Positions 54,566-63,729 are shown, counted from the stretch's first letter. The stretch is DNA of 64,000 nt from Salinimicrobium xinjiangense DSM 19287 (GCF_000423585.1 NZ_KE384054.1:1-64000), one strand, 5' to 3'. Notes: generated from the letters alone by a model not told the origin. Numbers and translations: made by a program.

Positions 54566-55738
54566 ATGCTGAAAATGATCCTTTTTTACTTTGGAATTGT
54601 TTCCGGCATGTATTGCACGGCTCAAACTTCTATGGAAAAGGAAACTTTAAAGCTCTTTTTAGCGGGAGATGTTATGACCGGACGTGGGATTGATCAGGCT
54701 TTGCGATATTCTGTAGAGCCTGTACTTTATGAATCCTATGTAAAAGATGCCCGTGATTATCTTTTTCTGGCAGAACGAAAGAACGGGGATCTCAATGTTC
54801 CCGTGAGTTACCGGTACATTTGGGGAGATGCATTAAAGATCTGGAGAGAAAGGGACCCTCACCTTAAGCTTATCAATCTGGAAACAAGCATCACTACAAA
54901 CGATGAGCCATGGCCCCAAAAAGGTATTCACTACAGAATGCACCCGAAAAATACAGAATTGTTAAGTGTAGCCGATATTAACCACTGCAGTCTGGCCAAT
55001 AACCATGTGCTGGATTGGGGTAGAAAGGGTCTTGCTGAAACAATGAAAACACTTGAAGACTCAAAAATTGCATTTTCAGGAGTGGGTAAAAATGCGAGGG
55101 AAGCAGCTGAACCTTCAGTTTTTAAAATTAAAGATAAAAGGATCCTCATCTATTCCTACGGCTCCCCAGGCAGTGGAATACCTCAAAACTGGGCTGCCAA
55201 AAAGGAAAGATCCGGGGTCAATTTTTTACCTGCCTTCGATGAGGAGCAGGTGAAGGAGATAGAGGTTGACATAGCCCGAAATAAGGAAGAGGGCGATATA
55301 GTCATTTTTTCTATCCACTGGGGACCAAACTGGGGTTTTAATGTTCCTTCATCTCACCGGGATTTTGCGCATGCATTAATTGACCAGGCAGGAGTGGATC
55401 TTATCTTTGGCCATTCCTCTCATCATCCTATGGGAATGGAGGTCTATAATAACAAGCTGATCATTTATGGGGCCGGAGATTTTATCAATGACTATGAAGG
55501 TATAAGTGGACATGAAAAGTACAGGGGAGAACTTTCCCTGATGTATTTTCCCGAACTTGATCTTGCCAGCGGAGATTTACTGAAGCTGGAGATGGTTCCA
55601 ATGGAGATAAAAAGGCTGAGCCTTCACAAGGCCATAAGAAAGGATGCTGCCTGGCTACAGGAGGTATTGGATAGGGAGAGCAAAAAATTTGGTCTGGAGA
55701 TAGGTCTCAAAAATGGCATTTTAGAAGCCGAATTCTAG
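54566..55738 (+). CDS. CapA family protein (metallophosphatase-like)
   Basis: A 390-residue protein with a signal peptide (ending about MYCTAQ). Family marks are LAGDVMTGRGID, NLETSIT, LANNHVLDWGRKGL, FSIHWGPNW and FGHSSHHPMG, which carry Asp, Asn and His ligands for metals. CapA/PgsA proteins take part in poly-gamma-glutamate or capsule production, but many stand alone with unknown substrates; no partner genes are here. I chose ATG 54566 over GTG 54557. Confidence 0.85.
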   Translation: MLKMILFYFGIVSGMYCTAQTSMEKETLKLFLAGDVMTGRGIDQALRYSVEPVLYESYVKDARDYLFLAERKNGDLNVPVSYRYIWGDALKIWRERDPHLKLINLETSITTNDEPWPQKGIHYRMHPKNTELLSVADINHCSLANNHVLDWGRKGLAETMKTLEDSKIAFSGVGKNAREAAEPSVFKIKDKRILIYSYGSPGSGIPQNWAAKKERSGVNFLPAFDEEQVKEIEVDIARNKEEGDIVIFSIHWGPNWGFNVPSSHRDFAHALIDQAGVDLIFGHSSHHPMGMEVYNNKLIIYGAGDFINDYEGISGHEKYRGELSLMYFPELDLASGDLLKLEMVPMEIKRLSLHKAIRKDAAWLQEVLDRESKKFGLEIGLKNGILEAEF

Positions 55739-55904
55739 AAGAAAGAAGTCGTTAGATTTTAGCGTATTCCAGAATTGATTACTGCTTGTTCTTCTTTTTT
55801 CTCTGATGCTAATTTTATTTGATTTTCATAGTTTTTCATTCTGTTATGAAGTAAATTTATAGAAGGCTAAATGCCTTGTTTTCTTCACTCTAAAAGAATG
55901 GCAA

Positions 55905-56981
55905 ATGAAAGAAATCAGACTTCTTTGTGTTCTCACCTTCTTCTCGTTTTTTCTTGTAAATTCGGAGGTTAATGCCTGTACTACTTTTTGTCTGCAGGAC
56001 GGAGAACAGCTGGTATTCGGGAGAAATTTTGATTTCCCGGTGGGTTATGGCCACGTTCTCATCAATAAGAGAAATATGCGGAAATCGGCCATGGTTCGCC
56101 CTCCCGAAAAGCCTTTTGAATGGACTTCCATCTACGGGAGTATAAGCTTTAACCAGAATGGCCGGGAATTCCCCTATGGTGGCATTAATGAACGGGGGCT
56201 TGTAATAGAACAAATGGCTTTAAACAGTTCTGTATATCCGGAAATTGATGATCGCTTTGGGTTGACTGAACTGCAGTGGATTCAATACCAGCTGGACAAT
56301 TCGGCCAGCGTGCAGGAAGTTATAGCATCTAGAGGCCACCTTCGCATCTCTCCCCAATCTGTAGCCGGACTCCATTTTTTGGTGGCAGATAGAGCCGGAA
56401 ATGTAGCCACAATAGAATTTATTGGAGGTGAAATGGTTGTGCACAGTGGGGAATCCCTTCCCGTTACAGCTCTGGCCAATGATACCTATGAAGATAGTAT
56501 GGGATATCTCGAAAATTTTTCAGGCTTTGGAGGAACCAGAGAAATTCCTGTTTCTACCGCACCTCTGGACAGGTTTGTGAATGTTGCCGCATCTTTAACT
56601 GAATATTCCGGTGAGGACCCGGTTAGTTATTCGTTTGATATTCTGGATAGGGTGAATCAGGGGCAGGAGACACACTGGAGCATCGTTTACGATATCACCA
56701 ATTCTGAAATTCATTACCGAACTGTTCAAAATCCTGAAGTGCGGAAAATATCTGTTTCGGATTTTAATTTTGGCTGTAATTCTCCTGTGCTTTATATAAA
56801 TATTGATGAGGCTCCCGTAGAAGGAAAATTAAGATTTAATCCTTTTTCTCCTAAGGAAAATGAAGAATTGATTAACAAGGTTTGGAGCCAAGTTGAATTC
56901 CTGGCTCCAATACCGGTTGAGGTAAGAAAATATTATGCAGATTATCCTCTTTCAGTGACCTGTGAACAAAAAAAGATCTAG
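55905..56981 (+). CDS. secreted linear amide C-N hydrolase (choloylglycine hydrolase family)
   Basis: A 358-residue Ntn hydrolase. The signal peptide ends in VNA and the mature protein would start at C25 (CTTFCL), the nucleophile of the bile-salt hydrolase/penicillin V acylase family. GRNFDFPVGYGH follows as expected. It splits linear amides such as acyl-homoserine lactones, penicillin V or conjugated bile salts; the substrate is not known. It ends at a strong bidirectional terminator. Confidence 0.88.
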   Translation: MKEIRLLCVLTFFSFFLVNSEVNACTTFCLQDGEQLVFGRNFDFPVGYGHVLINKRNMRKSAMVRPPEKPFEWTSIYGSISFNQNGREFPYGGINERGLVIEQMALNSSVYPEIDDRFGLTELQWIQYQLDNSASVQEVIASRGHLRISPQSVAGLHFLVADRAGNVATIEFIGGEMVVHSGESLPVTALANDTYEDSMGYLENFSGFGGTREIPVSTAPLDRFVNVAASLTEYSGEDPVSYSFDILDRVNQGQETHWSIVYDITNSEIHYRTVQNPEVRKISVSDFNFGCNSPVLYINIDEAPVEGKLRFNPFSPKENEELINKVWSQVEFLAPIPVEVRKYYADYPLSVTCEQKKI

Positions 56982-56983
56982 TG

Positions 56984-57010
56984 ATAAACCCCGCAATCTG
57001 CGGGGTTTAT
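56984..57010. terminator. bidirectional terminator between the amidase and desaturase genes
   Basis: AAACCCCGCA (56986-56995) pairs with TGCGGGGTTT (56999-57008), extended by two A/T pairs. The loop is 3 nt. T-rich flanks on both strands serve both convergent genes. Confidence 0.85.
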
Positions 57011-57014
57011 CTTT

Positions 57015-58019
57015 TTATAATTTTCCGTTTGGTGCCACCCATGCAAATTGGTGTGGATCCTGTGGCACTTTAATTCTTTCGGCAATTCTGGTCATTCTGT
57101 CCGGTAAATTCATAAGATAGTCACGGGCTTTTTCAGCTTTGTCGCTAAGAGAAGTTATCTTGTCAATCTCCCAGTATTCATTTAGCTTTTGAAGGATCTC
57201 AATATAATCCTGGGTGGTATAAACCCCCAGTCTTTGAGCAGCATTGGAGAAATTTTCAAATGCCTCTCCGATTCCCTGGCCTGATTCCCTAATGAATTGT
57301 GCCGGCATTACGATCTTCTTTTTCATCATATCCTCAAAAGCAAGCATCATTTCACTCGGATCATATTCAAAGATCGTTTTTACAAATTCACGATAGGCTA
57401 AGTGGTGACGCATTTCATCACCGGCAATGATGTTGCACATTTTTGCCAGCATCTTATTTCCTTTCTTCCTCGCCAGTTGGCCTACTCTTTTATGTGAAAT
57501 ATTAGTGGCCAGTTCCTGAAAACTTGTGTAAACAAAATTTCGGTAAGGGTCTCTGCCTGTTCCAATGTCAAATCCGTCATTGATGAGGTATTGCGTGGTT
57601 TTTTCCACTTCTTTCATGTCAACCCTTCCCGATAAATAAAGATACTTGTTAAGGGTGTCTCCATGACGGTTTTCTTCACCCGTCCAATGGCGGATCCATT
57701 TGGCCCATCCGTTCTGCATACCTTTTTGCTGCCCGTGCTGTTCCACTCCTTCCATGTCCATTAACCAGGATTCATATGTTGGCAAAGCTTCTTCGGTGAC
57801 CATATCGGCAACAAGAACAACCCAAAAATCATATCCCAGTTCCTGGGCCTCTTCCCTGATCTGTGTTACTTCCTCAAAAAAGTTCTCACTCTGTGAATTA
57901 GGTAACAAGTCTGTTGGCTGCCAGATTTCTTCTACGGGTATTAGATACTTTTCCACAAATTCATCAATAGACTTTTCTACAGTCTTCATTACTTCTAATC
58001 TAATATTCTCTAAGGCCAT
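57015..58019 (-). CDS. soluble acyl-ACP desaturase
   Basis: A 334-residue ferritin-like di-iron protein. Iron ligands are seen as E116-x-x-H119 (GEENRHGD), E169 (SFQELATNISH) and E202-x-x-H205 (GDEMRHHLAY). The family (stearoyl-ACP 9-desaturase type) inserts a double bond in acyl-ACP using O2 and ferredoxin. It would adjust membrane fluidity. It has its own promoter, so it may be regulated apart from its neighbours. Confidence 0.92.
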   Translation of the reverse strand: MALENIRLEVMKTVEKSIDEFVEKYLIPVEEIWQPTDLLPNSQSENFFEEVTQIREEAQELGYDFWVVLVADMVTEEALPTYESWLMDMEGVEQHGQQKGMQNGWAKWIRHWTGEENRHGDTLNKYLYLSGRVDMKEVEKTTQYLINDGFDIGTGRDPYRNFVYTSFQELATNISHKRVGQLARKKGNKMLAKMCNIIAGDEMRHHLAYREFVKTIFEYDPSEMMLAFEDMMKKKIVMPAQFIRESGQGIGEAFENFSNAAQRLGVYTTQDYIEILQKLNEYWEIDKITSLSDKAEKARDYLMNLPDRMTRIAERIKVPQDPHQFAWVAPNGKL

Positions 58020-58082
58020 ATTTAAAAAGTTATATATGTTTTTAAATCCAATAACCGCACCAGGATGTGGTGGCGTAATCTA

Positions 58083-58115
58083 CAAAGATAAAAAGTTAAA
58101 ACAGGGACATGCCAA
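58083..58115 (-). promoter_or_regulatory. promoter of the acyl-ACP desaturase gene
   Basis: On the reverse strand TTG (58115-58113) is followed after 22 nt by TATCTTTG (58090-58083). Both parts are exact consensus matches. The leader would be about 57 nt. Confidence 0.65.
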
Positions 58116-58123
58116 AAATAATC

Positions 58124-58852
58124 TTAATTTCTGCCCGATTCTCCCGGATAAAGGCTGTGGACCGGGTCACTTTGGATCACTTCTTTCGACTCTATGTCCA
58201 TTAAAGAGAGTTTCCCCATAAAAGCAGCACCGGTATCAATATTATAAACATTGGCAAATTTGGTTGGTTCATCCTTACCAATTCGGGTTACGGGAGTATG
58301 TCCAATGTATATCTCATTAAATAGTTCAAGTCTTTTAGGATAATGTTGATCTCCGGGTTTAAGAGATGGATCCAGGCTCATCGCCATTTCCCAGAGGGTA
58401 CGATCCCAGTAAAACGGAGTGGGAGTATATTCCTGCCCGGGCCCCTTTTGATTTGTAAAACCTGCATGTACAAAGAGCCGCTTGTCCTTGTCAATGTAAT
58501 AATTTACCATCTCCTCAAAGAATTTGATGTGCGCCTGCTTTTCCTTATTGTTGAATTGCCTGTAGGCATCTATACTTGATTGCCCGCCATGTTGCAGCCA
58601 TTGATCATTAAGTTCACCAGTTTTCAACCAGCGATGGGTAAGATCATCATGATTTCCTCTTAAAAAAATACATGTGTTCTGTTTTGCAAATTCTATGAGA
58701 TAGGATACCACATTGGCCGAATCACTCCACCCGTCCACGTAATCTCCCAAAAAAATAAAATTATCGTCGGGGGTAATTTCCGCACGTTCCAAAAGCTGTA
58801 TCAAAGCCTTTAAGCCTCCATGAATATCTCCTATTACGAGAGTCCGTTCCAT
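58124..58852 (-). CDS. metallophosphatase of the PP1/ApaH type
   Basis: A 242-residue calcineurin-like phosphatase. Metal motifs are D9-x-H11 (IGDIHGG), GDYVDG (36-41) and RGNHDD (65-70), followed by HAGFTNQ and IGHTPV. These mark the serine/threonine phosphatase or diadenosine-tetraphosphatase branch. Substrate unknown. It starts 1 nt after the AlbA_2 gene, the last of four tightly spaced genes. Confidence 0.88.
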   Translation of the reverse strand: MERTLVIGDIHGGLKALIQLLERAEITPDDNFIFLGDYVDGWSDSANVVSYLIEFAKQNTCIFLRGNHDDLTHRWLKTGELNDQWLQHGGQSSIDAYRQFNNKEKQAHIKFFEEMVNYYIDKDKRLFVHAGFTNQKGPGQEYTPTPFYWDRTLWEMAMSLDPSLKPGDQHYPKRLELFNEIYIGHTPVTRIGKDEPTKFANVYNIDTGAAFMGKLSLMDIESKEVIQSDPVHSLYPGESGRN

Positions 58853-58853
58853 C

Positions 58854-59990
58854 TTAATTGTATTTAACCTTTCTCAGGATCCGCAGGCTTTCCTTGTACT
58901 GTTGATAGATTTCTGAATCATAATTTTTCAATTCTTCCCTGGCATCTTCAAGTTTTTCCAGAGCTTCATTAAAGCCATTGAAATAACACAAAAGAAAGGT
59001 TGCAGGCAAATTATACAGATCCTTTTCTTCGGCCGGGGAAAGACTAAGCTTTTTTTTGAGCTTATTGATCAATGCAATATTGGAATTGTAAATATGGTAA
59101 AGGGTTTTCTTTTCAAATTGTGGAGGTTCAAAAAGCATATTTGTCTTTATCTCGTAAGTGGCATTGTCTTTAAAAAAGATCTTTACCTCTTCGAGCGGGT
59201 AATATTTGAACCGGTCGTTTAATCCCAGGCGCACGAATTCCAAAATGCTAAAGAGATCATCTGTGATCTCAATGCTCACCTCATCCAGTTCGGAGTAAAA
59301 AAGCTTTACCTGCTCATTTATTAGTTCAATATCAACTCTGGAAAAATAGGTATTACCGCCCAGATCCTTTTTCTTTCCACTCCAGCAGACAACGAAATAC
59401 TCCTTAAAAACCTTGTAAGTAGGGTTCAGGTTTTCATGCTTTCCCATAAAATCAAAAACCCCGTCGAGCGTCATTCCTATGTTGTTCTGCGAATGGGCTT
59501 CAATAGATCCAACAATTTCTGAATTGTCACTCTGGGTTCCCCGTGAAAATTCCGAAGCAATACTAATACTGCCTTCCCTGAAGAAAACACTTCCTGCAGG
59601 ATATTTCCATATCCCCTTGCGCAAAGAGCAGGTTCGGCCTTTATTTGGCCTTATAGTAACCAGGCCCACAACAAGATCGTCGGGTAAATGCGGAAATGGA
59701 ATATTTTCATAAGCTACCAGCGGCGGATTTTCCAGGTAAGCGTTTACCAGGTTCTGAATCTTGCTGTCATCAAAGAAATCTACACCCTTGATGGCATTAT
59801 CGGCATCCTCAACTCCAATGACCATAAAGGAATTATTACCGGGATTTGAATTGGATAGTGCGCAAATGTGTTTAAGGAATTTTGCCTTGCCTTCTTTTTC
59901 GGCAAGATTGATCTGGCGCTTTTTATCGTAAAAACTATTTTCACTATTGTGAGCGAGCAGGTTTTTAATAAGAAGGCGCTTATTGATCAT
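58854..59990 (-). CDS. AlbA_2/Schlafen-type putative DNA- or RNA-binding protein
   Basis: A 378-residue protein with an N-terminal AlbA_2-like domain: HICALSNSNPGNNSFMVIGV is the usual nucleotide-handling segment, followed by GVDFFDDSKIQNLVN and VFFREGS. The C-terminal 200 residues are charged and not recognised. AlbA_2 proteins bind nucleic acid and often act in regulation or defence. It is 6 nt after the SDR gene and 1 nt before the phosphatase gene. Confidence 0.75.
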   Translation of the reverse strand: MINKRLLIKNLLAHNSENSFYDKKRQINLAEKEGKAKFLKHICALSNSNPGNNSFMVIGVEDADNAIKGVDFFDDSKIQNLVNAYLENPPLVAYENIPFPHLPDDLVVGLVTIRPNKGRTCSLRKGIWKYPAGSVFFREGSISIASEFSRGTQSDNSEIVGSIEAHSQNNIGMTLDGVFDFMGKHENLNPTYKVFKEYFVVCWSGKKKDLGGNTYFSRVDIELINEQVKLFYSELDEVSIEITDDLFSILEFVRLGLNDRFKYYPLEEVKIFFKDNATYEIKTNMLFEPPQFEKKTLYHIYNSNIALINKLKKKLSLSPAEEKDLYNLPATFLLCYFNGFNEALEKLEDAREELKNYDSEIYQQYKESLRILRKVKYN

Positions 59991-59996
59991 GTCTTC

Positions 59997-60749
59997 CTAT
60001 TCCTTATGCACAATAGTAGAACTGGCTTGTGCTGTTGGCAGCACGAGCAGGTCGGCAATATTAACATGAGCGGGACGTGTGACCATGAAGACAATAATAT
60101 CTGCAATGTCTTCAGGCTTCAATGCCCGGTATCCCTCATAAACTGATTTAGCCCTTTCTGAATCTCCCTTAAATCTTACTTCACTAAAATTCGTTTCCAC
60201 CAACCCGGGATTGATGGCGCCTACTCTAATTCCCTTTCCGTTAAGATCAATCCGCATTCCCTTACTAATTGCATCCACTGCGTGTTTACTGGCGCTGTAG
60301 ACATTTCCGTTTGGATAAACTTCCTTTCCGGCAATTGAGCCAATATTGATGATGTCTCCAGATCCTCTTTCTACCATCTGCGGAATAAGCTCCCGGCTCA
60401 CGTAAAGCAGACCTTTAACATTGATATCGATCATGGCATCCCAATCTTCAAGGTTTCCGCTTTGAATAGGATCAAGACCGTGAGCGTTACCTGCATTATT
60501 TACCAGCAGATCGATGTTCTTTGATTCCTTCGGAAGGCTTTCAATTGCTTTTTTTACTTCTTCTTTGCTGCGAACATCAAACTGAAGGATCTCTACTTTT
60601 ACTTTTTCCTGAAGTTGAGTTTTAAGGTCAGTCAGGGGCTCTTTTCTTCTGCCGCAAATGACCAGGTTGAAGCCGGCTTCGGCAAGAGCAATAGCTGTTG
60701 CTTTTCCAATTCCGCTGCTGGCTCCTGTCACTAAAGCTGTTTTATTCAT
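59997..60749 (-). CDS. SDR family oxidoreductase
   Basis: A 250-residue classical short-chain dehydrogenase. The cofactor motif TGASSGIGKA is near residues 7-16, NNAG is present, and the catalytic Ser, Tyr and Lys are seen in INIGSIAG and YSASKHAVD. The layout resembles YdfG-type NADP-dependent 3-hydroxy acid dehydrogenases. I chose ATG 60749, 21 nt after the upstream stop. Confidence 0.9.
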   Translation of the reverse strand: MNKTALVTGASSGIGKATAIALAEAGFNLVICGRRKEPLTDLKTQLQEKVKVEILQFDVRSKEEVKKAIESLPKESKNIDLLVNNAGNAHGLDPIQSGNLEDWDAMIDINVKGLLYVSRELIPQMVERGSGDIINIGSIAGKEVYPNGNVYSASKHAVDAISKGMRIDLNGKGIRVGAINPGLVETNFSEVRFKGDSERAKSVYEGYRALKPEDIADIIVFMVTRPAHVNIADLLVLPTAQASSTIVHKE

Positions 60750-60770
60750 AGGTGTCAAAAATGTGTTTTT

Positions 60771-61538
60771 TTACAATCGTTCCGGAAACTTTTCAAGATC
60801 TTCATCAATGATGGATGCATGAAAGGCTTTAAAGGCCGAATCTATTACTGCTTCAGAATTTCCTTTTATTACTGCGTGGAATTGTGCTTTATGATGCAAT
60901 AGCCACGCGAAAAGTATTTCTTTGGGCCTCAAGCTGTATTTCTGCGCAAGTTTATTGAGTTCCTCGTGCTCATTTTCCCAATCTCCGCTTTCGGGAATGA
61001 TCATCTGTGTTGTTTCTTCGGAAGCAGGTTCAGCTAAAGTAAGACTTTTAATGGCTCCCGGGCCGAGCTTCAATGTTGAAATAGTGGCGCTGGCAGGAAA
61101 ATCCTTTAAAAAATCTTTTTTCTCCCCCGGCCTATTTTCCAGGACTCCAACTTCCACTATTTTCCCCCGGGCTCTAAATCTTTCAACCGCGGAAAGTAAT
61201 ACGTCTGCAGGGGCATTAAAGTCGAGAATTAAAAGATCAAGGTAATCGGTGTCCAGGATTTCAAGAATTTGTTCCACCCGGCTGATGATACTTTCTTCAT
61301 CTGACAAATTATCACCCGGGCAGGCTATGATCTGGATCTCGTCACGACTAAGGCCACTTTCGCTAAAAGCAGTGCCAAGACCGGAATCATAGGTGTCTGC
61401 ATGGCAGAAGTCAACGAGAAAAGTAGTGATGCCCTTTTCAATACAATGCTGAAACAGATGAATTTTGGCTCCCTTTGAAAGCTCCTGCCATCCTGCAGGA
61501 TCCTGGATAATACGCGAATAAGAATTTCTTTGCCTCAT
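60771..61538 (-). CDS. aldo/keto reductase-fold protein with lost catalytic tetrad
   Basis: A 255-residue protein recognisable as an aldo/keto reductase by YSRIIQ, HCIEKGITTF, HADTYDSGLGTAFSESGL and DTDYLDLLILD. The active-site residues are changed: the Asp before HAD is Cys, the segment that usually holds Lys reads IIACPGD, and the usual His after the DLL strand is Asp. Only the Tyr remains. I infer a pseudoenzyme or a changed function. It leads the four-gene cluster with SDR, AlbA_2 and phosphatase genes. Confidence 0.75.
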   Translation of the reverse strand: MRQRNSYSRIIQDPAGWQELSKGAKIHLFQHCIEKGITTFLVDFCHADTYDSGLGTAFSESGLSRDEIQIIACPGDNLSDEESIISRVEQILEILDTDYLDLLILDFNAPADVLLSAVERFRARGKIVEVGVLENRPGEKKDFLKDFPASATISTLKLGPGAIKSLTLAEPASEETTQMIIPESGDWENEHEELNKLAQKYSLRPKEILFAWLLHHKAQFHAVIKGNSEAVIDSAFKAFHASIIDEDLEKFPERL

Positions 61539-61688
61539 TTTTTAAAAGTAAGGAACTCCTGCATTTTAGCTGAAACCGGGGTTGTTAAAGGAAACCACCT
61601 TAAAGTTAAAAAAAGTTAAACTTCATTTGCCGATAAATTAAACCCTTTTATCGTGCGTTATTAAGCCTAAACTAAAAAACAATCTTTT

Positions 61689-62495
61689 ATGAAAAAGTAT
61701 CATTTATTTTTATTCTTATTCGCTCTGGTTACAGGGTTTGTTAGTTGTAGTTCAGATGATTCGTCAGGGTCCGAAGAAAAAGCAAGGGTTTCTGTGAGAC
61801 TTACTGATGCTCCGGGAGACTACAAACATGTTTACGTAGAAGTTGAAGATGTAATGATCAAATCCACTGCTGAAGGGGAGGAAGAAGAAGGCTGGGTAAG
61901 TCTTGGAGGTGTAAACACGGGAGTTATAGATCTTCTTAGTCTGACCGGCGGAGTGACCGAACTTCTTGCAGACACAGAAATTGAAGCTGGTTACGTACAT
62001 CAAATGAGGCTGGTACTAGGGGATCAAAACACCATTGTTCTTAATAACGGTACAGAGGCAGAGCATGTTTTGAAAACTCCAAGTGCACAACAGTCAGGTC
62101 TTAAGGTCAACATTGATCAGGAACTTGAGGCCGGAAAGAATTATACTTTTATCCTGGATTTTGATGTGGATAAATCTGTAGTAACTACAGGAAATGGTGC
62201 CTTTTTGCTTCATCCTGTACTTAGAGTTGCTGCTGAAGCCGATACAGGCTCTATTGTTGGAAGTGTTCATCCTACCACAGAGCAGGTACTGATAACTGTT
62301 CAAAGTGGTTCTCTGCATGCTTCTGCTTATACAGATGCCAGTGGAAATTTCCAGATCCACGGACTTCCTGCAGGTAGTTACAAACTTACAGCTACTCCTG
62401 CTGAAGGTTCAGGTTTAAATATTGCAATTGTAAATAATGTTACAGTTACAGCCGGAAGCGATGTTGAGGTAGATACGCTATGGCTGGATGAATAA
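61689..62495 (+). CDS. DUF4382 lipoprotein
   Basis: A 268-residue protein with a lipoprotein signal (VSCS, lipidated C20). The acidic stretch SSDDSSGSEE after the Cys resembles the export signal that puts lipoproteins on the cell surface in Bacteroidota. The DUF4382 domain follows (VRLTDAPGDYKHVYVEVEDV), and the last 80 residues look like a carboxypeptidase-regulatory-type beta-sandwich (DASGNFQIHGLPAGSYKLTA). Function unknown. Confidence 0.82.
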   Translation: MKKYHLFLFLFALVTGFVSCSSDDSSGSEEKARVSVRLTDAPGDYKHVYVEVEDVMIKSTAEGEEEEGWVSLGGVNTGVIDLLSLTGGVTELLADTEIEAGYVHQMRLVLGDQNTIVLNNGTEAEHVLKTPSAQQSGLKVNIDQELEAGKNYTFILDFDVDKSVVTTGNGAFLLHPVLRVAAEADTGSIVGSVHPTTEQVLITVQSGSLHASAYTDASGNFQIHGLPAGSYKLTATPAEGSGLNIAIVNNVTVTAGSDVEVDTLWLDE

Positions 62496-62517
62496 AAATT
62501 AAAATCCTATATGATAA

Positions 62518-62550
62518 AAAAAAAGCAGCGGTATCCCCGCTGCTTTTCTT
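62518..62550. terminator. intrinsic terminator after the DUF4382 gene
   Basis: AAAAGCAGCGG (62521-62531) pairs with CCGCTGCTTTT (62537-62547) around a 5-nt loop, with T-rich sequence after it. Confidence 0.8.
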
Positions 62551-62592
62551 TTAACATAAATTTAAGATAATTTGGTTGAATATTTGCTGAGG

Positions 62593-62623
62593 TTGCGCCG
62601 TAGACCTTAGATAAGTATCTTCA
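62593..62623 (+). promoter_or_regulatory. candidate promoter of the MoxR gene
   Basis: TTG (62593-62595) is followed after 20 nt by TATCTTCA (62616-62623), 20 nt before the ATG. The last two -7 bases differ from the consensus. Confidence 0.4.
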
Positions 62624-62643
62624 CCTAATAAAAAATAATATTC

Positions 62644-63648
62644 ATGCTTGAAAATAACAACCCGGTAGACATAGCCAGTATCAATGAAAAAATTGAGCGC
62701 GAGAGTGCTTTTGTTGATATACTTAGTTCAGAAATGAGGAAGGTCATAGTAGGCCAGAAGCACATGGTTGAACGCTTGTTGATCGGGTTATTGGGGCAGG
62801 GACATATTCTTCTCGAAGGAGTTCCCGGTCTTGCAAAGACCCTTGCCATAAATACTCTGGCTCAGGCTGTTCACGGATCCTTCAGCAGGATTCAGTTTAC
62901 GCCAGATCTACTTCCGGCAGATGTTATAGGTACCCTTATTTACAATATGAAGCTGAATGATTTCAGCATTAAGAAAGGGCCTATATTTGCAAACTTCGTA
63001 CTTGCCGATGAGATAAACCGTGCTCCTGCCAAGGTGCAGTCTGCACTGCTTGAAGCGATGCAGGAAAAGCAGGTGACCATAGGGGAGGAAACATTTATTC
63101 TTGACAGACCATTTCTTGTAATGGCAACTCAAAACCCTGTGGAACAGGAAGGAACTTATCCTTTGCCTGAAGCCCAGGTTGACCGTTTTATGCTGAAAAC
63201 GGTGATCAAATATCCTGAAATGGCCGATGAGCAAATGATCATCAGAGCGAATCTTAAAGGCAGCTTTGAAAAAGTGAACCCTGTAGTGAGCCTTGAACAG
63301 ATTGCCAGAGCACAGCAGGCGGTTCGGGAAGTTTATATGGATGAAAAGATTGAAAAATATATACTCGATATAGTTTTTGCCACTCGTTTTCCGGAAAAAT
63401 ACAGACTTGAAAATCTCAAGCCTTTGATCAATTTTGGAGCTTCTCCAAGGGGAAGTATTAACCTGGCCACTGCTGCAAAATGTTACGCTTTTATCAAGCG
63501 TCGCGGCTACGTTGTACCCGAAGATGTTCGCGCTGTAGTACATGATGTGCTGCGTCACAGAATTGGGATTACCTATGAGGCCGAGGCAGAAAACGTAACT
63601 TCCGAAGATATCATAAATAAGATCGTCAACGAGATCGAAGTCCCATAA
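62644..63648 (+). CDS. MoxR family AAA+ ATPase
   Basis: A 334-residue AAA+ protein. Walker A is GVPGLAKT (59-66) and Walker B VLADEIN (119-125). ATQNPVEQEGTYPLPEAQVD is the typical MoxR sensor region. These ATPases act as chaperones with von Willebrand-type partner proteins, as in the Bat aerotolerance operons. A DUF58 gene follows, as is usual. Confidence 0.93.
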   Translation: MLENNNPVDIASINEKIERESAFVDILSSEMRKVIVGQKHMVERLLIGLLGQGHILLEGVPGLAKTLAINTLAQAVHGSFSRIQFTPDLLPADVIGTLIYNMKLNDFSIKKGPIFANFVLADEINRAPAKVQSALLEAMQEKQVTIGEETFILDRPFLVMATQNPVEQEGTYPLPEAQVDRFMLKTVIKYPEMADEQMIIRANLKGSFEKVNPVVSLEQIARAQQAVREVYMDEKIEKYILDIVFATRFPEKYRLENLKPLINFGASPRGSINLATAAKCYAFIKRRGYVVPEDVRAVVHDVLRHRIGITYEAEAENVTSEDIINKIVNEIEVP

Positions 63649-63649
63649 T

Positions 63650-63727
63650 CAATGATCAATTATCAATTAACAATGATCAGTTTTCTGAGTCCATTGTTAA
63701 TTGTTCATTGTTAATTGTCAATTGAAG
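63650..63727. repeat. inverted arrays of 7-bp repeats between moxR and DUF58 genes
   Basis: The left array holds four heptamers starting with CAAT (63650-63677); the right array holds five starting with ATTG (63693-63727), including two copies of the 12-mer CATTGTTAATTG 14 nt apart. The two arrays are partly complementary and could form a long hairpin. Confidence 0.75.
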
Positions 63728-63729
63728 AA

